A DNA stretch of 64,000 nt from Acanthosepion esculentum (Eukaryota; Mollusca; Cephalopoda; Sepiida; Sepiidae): positions 15,645,024 through 15,709,023 of the forward strand of contig OZ038496.1 of NCBI GenBank assembly GCA_964036315.1, written 5' to 3'. Position numbers and translations under genes: made by a program. Numbering within the stretch: the stretch's first letter is position 1; each line of letters begins with the position of its first letter. The notes beneath the pieces were generated by a model. It saw nothing but the letters and a program-made list of their open reading frames with translations. It was not told where the DNA came from and made no database searches. Positions 43,385 to 55,154 of this stretch are shown here, piece after piece.

Positions 43385-43721
43385 ACAGTGATTCTCAACT
43401 GTCATGTCGTGGCACGCGATTAAGTGTTCTGCAAAAGTATGATTGGATTCGAAACCCCTTCATAAATGTTCCTTCTAATATTGGACTTTAGTTATGTGAG
43501 GAAGAAGAATTGGCCACCATTTCTAATAATCGAGGGCTCAAAATAAAACATTCAATAGTGCTAATTGATACATTTTGGATTTCAATACAAAAGGAATATC
43601 CCACATTAACTAAAAAGGCTTTATCAGTTTTATTGCAATTTTCTACTTATTTATGTAAATTAGGTTTTTCGGTCTTAAATAAAATCAAAAATAAGAAGCG
43701 AGAAAGACTACACTCAACTGA
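43385..43721 (+). pseudogene. hAT transposase C-terminal relic with hAT-like end
   Basis: CAGTGATTCTCAACTGTCAT at 43387 resembles a hAT terminal repeat, with CGTGGCACGCGATTA next. From 43510 an open frame reads FWISIQKEYPTLTKKALSVL, LQFSTYLCKLGFSVLNKIKN and KKRERLHSTEED, typical of the C-terminal dimerisation region of hAT transposases related to the ZBED/FAM200 group. At 43722 it joins the Tc1-derived arm. Confidence 0.75.
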
Positions 43722-43884
43722 AGAAGACTCTCACAATCTTTATTTCATCTCCCTTGTCTAACTTTAGTCGTCTCCCTGATATATTTGCACTTAAAACACT
43801 TCCAGTAATAGCAAACGTTTGAACACTGTTTCTGGAAATTCCCAGCCATCTTCCTCTTTAAAGTCACAACCTTCACCTTTGTTT

Positions 43885-45230
43885 CTGCAGAAACTTTAAC
43901 CACGATTTTAGTTTTAAAAAAAGCAAGCTAATGTTCAAGTCGACTTGTAAAGGCACCTTACATTCAAGTTAATAAGATGGAACAGTTCTTATTTCGAGAT
44001 TTGCATATTATGATAGTGGGTTATTTGTGGGGTTCGATTTGGGTCTTGTTAGGATTAGCCCACTCTAAAGGAATGTACAAATGAGTAAATAAAACACGAT
44101 AAACTGGAGTATAACAATAATAATTTATAATAATTTGCTAATGGTTGTTGAAGCCGAGATGCCTTTGATGTATCCGCTGACAGTTGTAAATGTTTGTCTC
44201 TCTGTGTCTTCTCTGTGTGCCTCGTGTTGGAATCTTAATATTTATTGTATAAAATACAATTTTGACACAAGGCTGAAAATGGGGGGGGGGTAGGAATGGG
44301 CTGAGGCTGGTCATCATTCAATCTCTTATACCTAGCTAATCTGATTCACAACCCATTCACTCGTTACAATTTGCACATTCACCACAAGAACTCATCCATC
44401 ATCAATCAATCCTGCATATACCACAATACCGCATACTCTCAGGGAACATACAAAAACACTCCATGACATAAAAATTTAATGAAGATAAAATTCTATATAT
44501 AAAAATCTGTAGATGATATAGAATGAGCGGGGAGGGATGAACTCAAAAACAAACTAAAATATCAAAACAAACAAAATATCTCTCTTCTTTCTTTTAGGAT
44601 TGTATTTAATCAACTTCAACCGGAAGTTATGCGTGGAGCCCATTGCGCAAAGCCCAAAATATGTCATTACGTTTTAAGCTATGAAAGAGGTAACTTCCTG
44701 TTTCTACTCTTAGTGTCACTACATTATCATGACTTTATCATTGTTATAATAGCATCAATAATGTTGATTATTATAATGATCGTAAGCACTTCCGGTCCCA
44801 CTAGGGAATCCTGGGAGAAAGACAGATTCAGCGGGCTGTTTGAATAATAAAATTGTTAAGTTTACCACGTCTCGCGTCGTCTTTGTGTTGCTTCGACTTT
44901 TCAGCGGCCAGTCTCATATAATTTATCTTTTCATCTTAAGCCCAGTGGAACACTCATGTTAGATCTTTCATTGGCCCAACAGATTTGCATAGCCAGTTTT
45001 TAACTTCAAGCTTAAAGCACTGTATCTACTATTACACGGCACCTACGATAACGCAACAACTTATTTTCCCATCTTCAACGCCTATAGACACTCTGCTGAT
45101 AAAAGCATGCTGCTAAACAATCTTAAATTCTTAATAAAATAAAGATGTATAATCATTTTATGAAGTTTGTCCTAAACATTTCATTGTCAGTGTATCACAA
45201 CTATCACAGTTATTTACTCCATTTTTTCTT
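43885..45230. other. No gene seen
   Basis: AT-rich with a G run at 44281-44290. Short open frames (up to 72 codons) show no domain. Confidence 0.4.
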
Positions 45231-45233
45231 ATC

Positions 45234-46440
45234 TGTGCCGTGTCTTTGCGGGACGTTGGCGGTCGTGGCTTTCCACAATTTCCTGTCCTTTCTAGCTTTC
45301 GATAAATTTTGTCTTTTTGTTATCTCTCCTAAACCCTGTTCTGCCATTCATTTACTCAAGCGCTTCAGGTAGGTTGTGCGCTGTTTTCCTCCGTCCCTCT
45401 CGCCTTCAATACGCCCTGTAAGTGTCAAATTTTCCAAGCCCTCTTTCCTCCTTATGTGTCCTAGAAATTTCAACTCTCTCTTTCTTATATTAAGTATAAG
45501 TGCCTTTTTTTTTACTTTCATTTTCTATAAACCTTCGCCGTTGGTCACATGTTCGGTCCATGGTATTCTCAGCATCCTTCTGTAAAACCACATTTCTGTT
45601 CATTCAAGTATCTTCTTCATCTGTGAAAAGATTGTTCAGCATTCACTGCCAAATAGGACGACTGATGTTACATAACAGTCCAATACTCTTTTCTTTGTTT
45701 CTAACGAAACTTTCCTGTTTCTTAATACTTTGCTTAGCTTTTGGAAGGCATATTTTGTTATCCTTACGCGCCTTCAGATTTCAGTGTCGCACTTTCCGTC
45801 CTCTGTTAAAAGACAGCTAAGTGAGTAATTCCGAAGAAAATAGCAGGCCTGGAAAAGGAAGGTTCCCGAGCATATGGTAAGATAAAATATAGCACAAACA
45901 AGGAGGTTAATTCAAACGTGCGTTTATCCCGAAGACGTCATGATGATTCCTTTTTTTATCTCCCTCACTAGAGAGTGGAGGTTATAGGGAGATAATTACA
46001 ATACGATACGAACGCACTTACTAGATATTTAAATTGTTGTACTCCTTGATTTTGGTATCTCCAATTTGTAATTTGCATGTTGGAGTATCCCTTTTCTTAA
46101 CAGGCATGCATTATGTATTCTTCTTAGTGATGTTTAGTCCTTTCTTCTCGCTTTCCTTCATTACTTTCTGTAGGAGTTATTGTAGTTTCCTTTCTGTGTC
46201 TGTTATCAACACTGTGTCATATCTGTATATGTTTTTAAGATTGTGGTCACCAATAATTAATCCTGGTAAAGCACATCGAATTTTCTCAGAAGCGCCTCAC
46301 TATATACTATAAATCTGGTATGAAGACATACCCTTGTTTTACACCACTTTCTAGATTTATATCTTTACTGGATTTTATATCTGTATTCAGCTTGCTGCCA
46401 GTTTAGGTTCTAGATTATTCTAATATCCTTCTTAAAACTG
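45234..46440 (-). pseudogene. RTE-like LINE, RT to C-terminus, with an insertion
   Basis: The minus strand has VLITDTERKLQ and KKGLNITKKNT (RT palm and thumb region after the YADD position, which is itself damaged), IPKSRSTTI-type sequence and FKYL at about 46030, then an insert of about 190 bp (45838-46028). It resumes with LLTEDGKCDTEI, RITKYAFQKLSKVL, ETKKRVLDCYVTSVV, SECWTIFSQMKKILE, YRRMLRIPWTEHVTN and the common 3' end. This is the longest RTE copy in the window. Confidence 0.78.
45838..46028. mobile_element. About 190-bp insertion within the RTE copy
   Basis: Splits the LINE sequence between FKYL and the following strand. It contains TTATCCCGAAGACGTCATGA and GAGGTTATAGGGAGATAATT. No family or duplication recognised. 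Confidence 0.5.
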
Positions 46441-46664
46441 TATTTTGTTGCGTATCTGCACCCAGCTGAACTGAAAGCAGCGGCAAACAAAATTTACACA
46501 TGTAAACAACGCGTAGGCATTACTTGCAGAGACGAAAAGAAATGGAACAAGGCGATATTTGATGTGTTTTATTTAAAATTAATAAATGATTAATACGAAA
46601 TAAAATAGACTTGTATGGTTGTAAAATAACTGAAAAGAAAAAAGACTTTAAAATCTATCTATTA

Positions 46665-47115
46665 GGAATTGTGTGTGTCTATCCTCCTTTACTGCGAATG
46701 TTGGACGGTCTCCTCAAAGATGATGAAGAGACTTGAGGCCACGGAGGTATGATTCTACAGAAGGATGCTGAGGATATCATGGATCGAGCGTGTGAGCAAC
46801 GATAAGGTATTGGAGAGGATGCAAACAAGGAGGAAACTTAAACTTAACATCAGGAAGAGGCAGCTGTAATTTCTGGGACACGTAATAAGAAAGTGAGGGT
46901 TGGAGAATCCGATACTCACAGGTCGAATAGAGAGAAAGAGAGACAAGGGAAAGCAACGTATGACATATAAACTAGCTGGTTTAAACAAGTGGATGACAGA
47001 ACATGACCTGGGGGAAGTGGCAAAAGGACAAAACTTATTGAGATTACAAAGGATAGGGCGAAGTGGAGAGCCATGATTGCCTACGTCCTGAAAGGACACG
47101 GCATATAAAAGAAGT
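46665..47115 (+). pseudogene. RTE-like LINE, C-terminal fragment (copy 4)
   Basis: YCECWTVSSKMMKRLEATEV, then YRRMLRISWIERVSNDKVLE, RRKLKLNIRKRQL, a stop, LGHVIRK and LTGRIERKRD, ending at CCTGAAAGGACACGGCATAT. It stands tail-to-tail with the copy at 45234-46440 in opposite orientation. A (TG)n run follows at 47153-47172. Confidence 0.8.
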
Positions 47116-47644
47116 ATGTCTGTATTTGTGTATGATACACGCGTCTGTATCTGTGTGTGTGTGTGTGTGTGCGTGTGAGAGTGAAAGAGTTCAGTCACAT
47201 GAGGAAAAATATCCCCAAGTCGGGAACAAGTCCCATGCTGGTATTACTTTGGAGAAAAAGAGAACCAAAATGGAAGTGCCCCGTTTTTATAATTCCTACA
47301 GAGCGCCACCTAACGTCGTCTTGGCAAACCAAGTGGCGGTAATCCCACAGTTTTCCATTTGTTTCGAGCTTTCATACAACATTTAAAATGTATAATAAAT
47401 TTTAAAACTATCCGACTCTTGTCTTTTTTTTATGTACTAGTTTTCCCCTAACTTTTTAGAATGACTACATTTTGCGGCGGACCCTTCGAGGAGCGAGTAG
47501 AAATTTTCGATAGCAGTAGCAGCAGCAGCAGCAACAGCAAAAAAAACAAACTTCTGTATTAGATGAAATTAATTTTAAACTCACCTACAACGTTTACAAT
47601 CACGATTCGGTTATCAGAGAAAGAACAACAATATCAATTATATA

Positions 47645-47770
47645 TATCTGCAGTGTAGTACAAGGCCATAAGTGTGGCGTGGAGAATCCAGTGAGGATCG
47701 AACTCACTTCACGGTACGAGCAACGATTTACCAAATGAGTAAACTAAAGTTTAAGTAACCATTGAACTGC
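47645..47770 (-). repeat. tRNA-related SINE fragment
   Basis: The minus strand has GAGTTCGATCCTCACTGG, a B box, followed by CTTATGGCCTTGTAC. Relatives are at 52250-52345, 52965-53040 and 56625-56705. Confidence 0.6.
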
Positions 47771-47779
47771 ACAGATGAA

Positions 47780-49550
47780 AGAAGGAATCAATGGAAGCGT
47801 GAGAAAAAAAAATCCTAGTTGAAATTAAGCACACCTGAAACTTGCTGATGACTAATGTTTTTTACACAAAATTTAACGTTATTCGAAACCGAACACATTT
47901 ATTTATTTATCTTATCTTATCTTCTCCCTGGACAAGCGAAATTTCGGTTTAAGTCGCCAGGAATTGCATGCCACTTTGACTTCGTGAAACGATCACCGGG
48001 AAAAAGTATGGATGGAAAACAAATTCTAAAAAAATAAGAGGAAAATCATTTTTAAGGTATCCGTTCTGAAAACCATTTAATACTTAATTTACTACTTAAC
48101 ATTATTATTATTGTTGTTGTAGTAGTTATTTCAGGGAATAATGTTTTTTTTTTGTTTTTTTTTAAAGCTTAAATTATATCAATGCTTCTTAGTTCTTGAA
48201 TTTATGTTTTACTATCCATCCGTAATTATTTTGGGTTACTGTTCCACCAAGTTAATGTGAATTGCAACTTCTGGTGACATAAACCGAATTTTCACCTTGC
48301 CTATTTTACTGTACACAAGGGGTTCTTTCTTTTTTAAGTAACTTAATGTTCGAGTTCGCTTTTAGGGTCATTATTGCGAATTCTGATTTCTGAAAGTTGG
48401 AAATAATGATTCCTCTTTCCCTGGAGATGGCAACACAACACAAAATAACACAAGCGTGTTTATCTAACACACAAAAAATATTTCAATTATGATATCCGAT
48501 TAGTAGTAGTAGTTAGTAGTAGCAGTATCTACATTTTTGTTTCATTATCCAAAAACGATGCAGCTTTTCCACTTCTGTGCAGTTTGTAGTGCTTGTAAAA
48601 TCTGCGATATCAAGGTAGTAGAAATGTCTATTTCTCTTTCGTTTGTGCATCTATTGTAGATGTACTTCCTTCACTCTGCCATTTCTTATTTAACCTGCTA
48701 GACTGACAAAGCCTCATTGAGACAATAATATTCACATTCGTCCGCAGACATGAGATTCTCCGTGTGTTCATTCATTGATTTTGATTTTACAGAAGGCGCA
48801 TGCGCAACCGTTGCTTCTTTCATTCATTCACTTATTATTCGTCGTAAAAATAAATAATTTAAGTTTGTTCTTTCTTTCTTTTTTAAGTTTTTATAAAGAT
48901 ACACCCACCTCGTATCTCTCTCCTGTACAAAAACACACCTATATTTATGCAATATTAATTATTTTATTTGTTTTTGAAATCATTTACACAAGAGTCCAAG
49001 TTTATTTATGCGTATCGAATCCAAGTTCTTCACTTGTAGATAAAAAAGGAAATAAACAGGAATTGATTCAAACGTTTTCGTTTATAAACAGTAGTTTTCC
49101 TGTGAACACGTTTTACATAAAAAAATATTTATTATTGTGTGATGGTGTGGCTAAAACATTGAGAGATTTTCATTTTTATTTTTATACTGTTAAAACGTTA
49201 TGGACATTCACAAAAGCATCAGCCTTGGCCCTTGCCAGTGTTTGTCATTTTTTAAAGGATACTTAATATTTATTTATATAAATGCATACTTTTTACTTAT
49301 TTAGCAATACTCTCTTTTTTTATGCATTTTCCATCTCATACAGAGACACACCGAATCCGATTCCCTGATTTGGATTTTATTTTTTTAGCACGTTTTCCTT
49401 TTCTATTTTTTTCCCCACACACTCTTTTACTTACGAATCTCCTGGCAGAGCAGATTGTGAGATGAAAAAGAAAATAATTCTTTTTAAATTCATCATTATA
49501 ACATTTTTTTCCTTTTCACTTGCCTTTTCTACATCTTTCTCTTTCGTACC
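47780..49550. other. No gene seen
   Basis: AT-rich. An open frame of 163 codons at 48775-49266 is rich in Phe, Leu, Ile and Ser and resembles no family; I treat it as chance. Short TAG/CAG runs lie at 47511-47540 and 48502-48530. Confidence 0.4.
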
Positions 49551-49563
49551 TTCTTTTTTTTTG

Positions 49564-49605
49564 GTGTGTGTGTGTGTGTGCGTGCGTGTGTGTGTGTTTG
49601 GGGAG

Positions 49606-49648
<43 letters not shown>
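49564..49648. repeat. (GT)n and (CT)n microsatellites
   Basis: GT/GC steps at 49564-49598 followed by CT steps at 49608-49647. Confidence 0.95.
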
Positions 49649-49653
<5 letters not shown>

Positions 49654-49699
49654 CTTTTCCACGCTTCCCTGGTTATTAATAACAATAACTCATTCATTT

Positions 49700-50720
49700 C
49701 ACATTGTCTCTTTGATTCACCTCCCTTTCTTTTTTTTCTTCAATTCGCTATTATTTTCTCCATCTCAGATACTGTTTGTAATTCTTTGTTTCTTTACTGT
49801 TTCCATTTTTAATAGTTCCTGTTCTTTTCTTAGAATTATATATGTGAAAAAAAGAGACGATTTATTCATTTTTTGTTACTTTTTTTTCACATCTATTTTC
49901 CCTTCTATTCTCATCAGTTGTCCTCTTCTTTTTCTATATCTTCTTCGCTTACTTGACTCTTCTTTCTCCACGTCTCTATATCTCTCAATTCTTTTCACTT
50001 TTTCTTTTGCTTCTATCTCTTCCTTCTTTCTCTTTTAGTTTTGCCTCTCCCTTCTTTCTCTCATTTTCTTTTTGTCTCTGTATTTTCCTTCTCTTTCCTT
50101 ATTCTTTTTGTATCGTCTTTCTTTTCAGTAATTTTTTTTTGCTTTCTTTTCCTTTTACTTTCTGTCACTTCTTTTTCTCTCTCTATTCATTTCCGTGGTT
50201 TCTTTTTTCCCTCTCTCTTTTCTTTCTCTTTCCTGTCTCTTTTTTGTCTTCTTTTTTACTCTTTCTAGTTTTGCCTTTTCTTTCTTTTTCTCTCCGTCCC
50301 TTCCCTCGCTTTCTCTTTTTGTCTCTCCCTCTCTTCACAGTTTGTTTGCCTTTTTTTGTCTCTTCCAGCTTTTCTCTCGATCTCCTTTCTCTATACACTT
50401 CTTATTCCTTGTTATTTTTCTTATCTCTTCTTTCGTTCTCTATATTCTATTCCCTTTGTCTCTTCCTTCTCTTTTGTTTACCCCTTTTATTTCTCTCTTT
50501 TTGTCCATCCCCACTCTCCCAGCTTTTGGAATCTTTCTTTTTCTCTCTCACGCGTTCTCTCTTATTCTTTCTGTTAAGTTTTTTCTCTCGTTTTGTCTCT
50601 CTGCTTCTCTTCTTCATTTCCATAACTCTTTCTTTTTTATTCCATTCTTTCAGTCCTACCTTTTCCTTTTTTTGTTCTCTTGTCGTCATTCCTACCATCT
50701 TCTGTCTATTAAAGTCAGAG
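49700..50720 (+). repeat. 1-kb polypyrimidine-rich tract
   Basis: The plus strand is overwhelmingly C and T (TTTCTCT, CTTTCC and CTTTTTGTCTC words) over about 1 kb, with scattered A and G. It keeps frames open in all three plus frames (up to 280 codons of Ser/Phe/Leu) and in the minus strand as Lys/Arg/Glu-rich frames, which is composition rather than coding. Confidence 0.9.
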
Positions 50721-50724
50721 TATT

Positions 50725-51115
50725 GCAATCCTGAGTTCTGTCTATTTATTGAGCCATACTGCAGATTTCCACCCACATTAGGCCACCCGAAGTAACATTC
50801 AACACCTGTCGAGTGTCGGCAGCTTACATTTTATTTTTATTTTTTTTACTCTACCGCTATTTTTAATGCGAAATTGAAAGCAAAATAAAATCGTACAATG
50901 GAGCCGATGGAAAAGGAAGTGACAGTCTCAAAATTCTTTTGCGTTTTGTGTATTATTCGCGATGAGAGGATAACAAAAATTTAAAATGAACACGAGGAAT
51001 CATACCCTTTTATGGAAAGGTTTGACATATCATACAACTTTCTTTTTATCCTCACACGCTCGCTCTTTTCTGTCTCTCGTTCTCCACATGAATTTGGAGC
51101 ATCTAAGTAAGTTGT
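50725..51115. other. No gene seen
   Basis: Ordinary AT-rich sequence between the polypyrimidine tract and the palindrome. Confidence 0.4.
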
Positions 51116-51184
51116 TTTCCTTGTGTAAGAATTGAGTCGTACCAATAACTGTTATTGGTACGACTCAATTCTTACACAAGGAAA
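51116..51184. repeat. 69-bp perfect palindrome
   Basis: 34-bp arms 51116-51149 and 51151-51184 are exact reverse complements around one base (51150). The arm contains TTGTGTAAGAATTGAGTCGT. It could extrude as a cruciform. Confidence 0.96.
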
Positions 51185-51763
51185 TATTGAATAACATTTA
51201 TTGTAAATAAAAATTATAATACATACTTTTTCTTTTTTTTCTTCAAAAGAGGTTGTATTTTGCTTTTAAATCGTTCACTCGCCAATAAATTACAATCGCC
51301 TGATCTGATGCATTGAAAAACGACTGCAATTGTGTAGCAATTTTGACATGTTTTCGGTGTAAATATCCTAAAATAAATAATATTGCTCTACTTTTTATTG
51401 AGCCCTCTTTTAAATTAAATGTTACGAACGTTGGAATTGGACTGTATTCGTTCCCATCTTACATATATATACATATATAAGCGTGAAACACGGGTTACGA
51501 CGAGAACCACCCTTTCATAGGATTTAACGTTGTCAAGCTTTTTTTTTGCTCTGTCTAGGTAATCTAGACGTTGAGTACTTTACCGGTAAGTAAGGGTTTG
51601 CCTTTTGGTCTTTTTCTTATTGCTGCCCTTGTTCAAAATTTTATCTTGATTGAGGGTATTGAGGTCTTTTGGCAAGTTGTCTTTTGGTTCCAACAACGGT
51701 TTTGGTTTTTCTTATATTTGTATTATATTACAATTATTATATTTACAATAAAATTATATATAC

Positions 51764-51823
51764 TATATAATTTTATTTTGTTTACACAAATAATGTTTAT
51801 TGTAAACAAAATAAAATTATATA
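51764..51823. repeat. 23-bp perfect inverted repeat
   Basis: Arms 51764-51786 and 51801-51823 around a 14-base loop. A further copy of the AACAAAATAAAATTA arm word occurs at 52007-52022. Confidence 0.92.
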
Positions 51824-52249
51824 CAGATATTTTTATTTCCCTGTCGGAGGGCACATTTTCGGAGAGCAGATTTCTGGAATGCACCAGTCGATAGACGTAC
51901 ACACCGTTTAAAGTTGTATAAGCTAAAAAGTAATAAAAATAAGGATTACAAACTAAATAATAAATCCATTATTAATTCTTTAGAACATTATAAACATTAT
52001 TGTAAAAACAAAATAAAATTACATATAATAATACATCATTGGTACGACGCGAGATTCCTATAGTTACTGCTCTCTCTCGCTATCTATTTCTCTATCTATC
52101 TATATATCTATCCCTTCTCTCTCTCTCCCTATATCTTCCGCTTCTCTCTCTCTCTATCTCATATTCAACGCGTTAGTAAAGTACCTTTCTCAAAATTATC
52201 GCTGATAGACATTGGGACAAACGATTCACACCCACATCCATTGTAATTT

Positions 52250-52345
52250 ATTAAGCTTCCCTTAGCTTAGTTTGGCCTAAGGCTGCACGTACGGACACCC
52301 AGTGAGGATCAAACGCATAAACTCTGTTCTGTACTAATGATCAGC
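52250..52345 (-). repeat. tRNA-related SINE fragment
   Basis: CTTAGTTTGGCCTAAGGCT and ACACCCAGTGAGGATCAAAC match the fragment at 56625-56705. Confidence 0.6.
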
Positions 52346-52429
52346 TCGTTGACTGTTAGGCTCACCTCACTTCCTTTGTTTATTTTTTTTCAAACAATTT
52401 ACGATGCAAAGCCGTTTTCTACTGTCTAT

Positions 52430-52560
52430 AATTAATTATAAAATCATTTATGGCAAACGAGCCTTGTGAATCTCGCACTGGGTATTGAATCGAAGAATAG
52501 AACTTCCCAATTCCCAAATCCAATGGTTTAACCATTGAGCCATCTTCTTTATGGATGATT
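52430..52560 (-). repeat. tRNA-derived SINE-like fragment
   Basis: The minus strand reads ATGGCTCAATGGTTAAACCA (A-box region) and later TTCGATTCAATACCC (B-box-like). Confidence 0.5.
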
Positions 52561-52667
52561 GCTTTGATTTTTCCACACACAATAACTCTGCACATGTTGC
52601 TATAAAAAAAATAAACTTTTCTCTGTAGTGCCGTGTTACTTATTTCATTCATATAATTGCGCGCGCT

Positions 52668-52690
52668 CGCGCACACACACACACGCGCAT
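52668..52690. repeat. Short (CA)n/(CG)n run
   Basis: GCGCGCTCGCGCACACACAC region. Confidence 0.85.
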
Positions 52691-52964
52691 TTATTACACG
52701 CCAATATTTGCATGCACGAAAGTTATCTTCCTATGATTAAAAATAAAAAAATTAATTTAAAAATAGATTCATTTCAATTATTACGTATGTTAATGTTAAA
52801 ATAAAAAGCACGATATCACGCACCTTTTACAAAAGAATGGTATTTGTCAGTGCGAGGGTCAGCAGAAAAATAGTTTTCTTAAGTCATGAGTCCAACAGGC
52901 GCCCGACGATTGAGATTTTGAAGCAGAAGTTCAAATGAATAAATTTATGAGCCTGCAAAATAAA

Positions 52965-53040
52965 CAATTATTTGGTAGTAAGTTCGTCTCGCAGAGTATT
53001 CGCTAGTGTAGCGAGTTCGATCCTCACTGGATGCGTCACC
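52965..53040 (+). repeat. tRNA-related SINE fragment
   Basis: GAGTTCGATCCTCACTGGAT near 53007 is a B box of the same family as 47645, 52250 and 56625. An A-rich run follows at 53047-53092. Confidence 0.6.
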
Positions 53041-53094
53041 ATAATAAAAAACAAAAAAAAAAAAAAAAAAAACAAAAACAAAAACAAAAAAAAC

Positions 53095-54680
53095 GCACCT
53101 CTTAGACTAGGTATCGTATTCTCGTAAGTTCGGTCGTTGAATTATTCAGTCGATGACCCCCTCCACTTTTTTTTTTTTTTTTGTTCACACAAAAGATTTA
53201 TTTTAAATTCCTTTTTTTAAAAATAAAATCCTTTATTTTGAATTTCCTTTGCTTTGCTTGTTTGCAAATGCTTTTTTGCGCTCCATTTTTATACACAGGT
53301 ACGCATGCGAGTATAAAGAACTGCATTCAGATAGGTTTTATTACGTTTTTTTTTGTTTTTTGGTATTTGTTTTATTTTTACCTACTTTATTTATTGTTAT
53401 TTATTTACGTATGCCAGTAAACATGAACAATTTGCATACAGTACAAGCACACTTATGCATACTACTGCATTACCTTAGACGTCAGGCTGGTACGGCGGCA
53501 CAAAAGATAAATAAAAATCAATGGCGGGGTGGGAACTAAATCAGATTTTTTTTAAAGTGTTGGGGATGAGGCTATGTCACATGTTAAGTTTTAAAGATTA
53601 GATGCCTGATTGTAATGTAATAAAAAGAAACATTTTTTTTTTTTAGATCTATTTTTATCCTAAATATTTTTTGCTTTCGTTTTAAGGAATTTTATTAATT
53701 TTTTTGCTTGTATTTTTTGTAATTTTCTAGAATAAAACCTCTAGATTTTTTCTTTATATACAGACTTAAAAGTTTTTAAAAGTTAATGTTTCTAAAAAAA
53801 AAAAAAAAAAAAATGAATTTTTCTCATTTATTGTGAAAATTAATGGTAATGATTTGAGACAAATGATACAGCTCATCTTAATAGCACTGTTATAAATAAA
53901 TTGAGGCTAAGAAGACAAATTTAGTTTTTTTGTTTCGTTATCAGTTCCAGCAAACAAAAAAAAAAAAAAAAAAAAACCCTGTAGGACTGAAGCCCGCAAC
54001 CTCACAACCGCCCTCATAGCGCCGTTGAAATTAGAGAGATATCGAAAAACATATTTACTGCTAAAATGTACGAGTTTACTTGATCGAATTGTTTTTTCTC
54101 TATTCAATTATTTACGAATTTTATTCGTAATATATCTAAAAATATTAATGTTATTGTTGCTGCTGCTGCAATATCATCATCAACAGCATCATCAACAAAC
54201 GAAAACGAACCCAAGTAAAAGAAGACAGAGAAGAAAGAAAAAGGTAGGATCGAACGTCACGCCTCATTGTGTACATTTTCTTTCCTTTTACAACCTGTTG
54301 TCTGGAAGCATTTTTAGATAAAATCTTTTTCGCACAGCACCAGACGGCAAAACAACACTCACTGTTTTGAAGCTAAAAGGAACCTTTGCAAATACTTAGT
54401 GTGAAATATCGGCGAAATTTTACAATAATAACAATAATTCTCGTCGGCAAACAACCCAGAATTTTAAAATAATTTTGGCGATAAAAACTAATTAATTAGC
54501 TTATGATTCAGCCATACTTAGTTATCGAATCTAACGAAGGTTTCTTCTGCCCAGGGGAACGTAGATTTCGAATCCTGTCTCGAATAATCAGGCCGTTAGA
54601 CGAAAATAATGTTTTTAAACGGGGCGTCTAATCAAATAAGAGTATCCACTAAAAAAGTAACGTTTAAAGTGATAAAAATA
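53095..54680. other. No gene seen; several A or T homopolymer runs
   Basis: Poly(T) near 53168, poly(A) near 53796 and near 53956. A stretch of CATCATCAACAG steps lies near 54174. A possible tRNA-like piece (GATTTCGAATCCTGTCTCG) is at 54565. Confidence 0.4.
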
Positions 54681-54689
54681 TATTGTGTG

Positions 54690-55150
54690 CGTGCGTGCGC
54701 GTGTGGTAAGACTTCGTTTTCCGAGTTCGAATCTCATCGGAGACGATAAGTTATCAGCCTGTATAGATTATCCCAACGTGTGGTACTATTGGAAAGTGCT
54801 CGAGGGAACTGAAAACCTCACCATGGGTTGACCCCAAGCCCTGTGAGTGAAAATTAGTATAGGGGACCGATTTAAACCGTCGATGTTTGTGCTAGCACGA
54901 AGTCACAAGTCATCGTGACCGAGGGTTTCAGCGTACTGGCCTTGTTCAAACTAAACATGTCAGACGATGTGCTATCTCCTCGAAACTGTATCTGAGGTCA
55001 GCTCTAGCACAGTTACAGTATAAACCGCAGGTGGGCTCTGTGGGTGTTGTGAAAACATGAATGTGCCTAAGCAGGCGTCTGCAACAGGGATTGACTGACA
55101 GCTCTAGCAGACGGATGTGCTCGGAAAACGAGTAACCTGCCATTATATAA
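54690..55150 (+). repeat. tRNA-derived SINE, fullest copy of its family
   Basis: The head GTGTGGTAAGACTTCG (A-box region) and CGAGTTCGAATCTCATC (B box) are tRNA-spaced. The body runs through CTCACCATGGGTTGACC, GTGCTAGCACGAAGTCACAA, GCACAGTTACAGTATAAACC and CTGCAACAGGGATTG to GTAACCTGCCATTATATAA. Partial relatives are at 14320-14650 and 15035-15640. Confidence 0.75.
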
Positions 55151-55154
55151 ACAT

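Larger units (their letters stand above)
43001..43880. repeat. About 157-bp inverted repeat (Tc1-derived arms)
   Basis: 43001-43158 and 43722-43880 are near-identical reverse complements. The plus copy encodes part of a Tc1 DNA-binding domain. The hAT fragment and the rest of the Tc1 fragment lie between the arms. Confidence 0.88.

Noticed and set aside
48775..49266. 163-codon frame
   Set aside because: Low-complexity Phe/Leu/Ile/Ser composition in T-rich DNA with no recognisable domain.
49953..50795. A 280-codon Ser/Phe/Leu-rich frame
   Set aside because: The polypyrimidine composition removes stop codons in all plus frames. No domain or plausible start context is visible.
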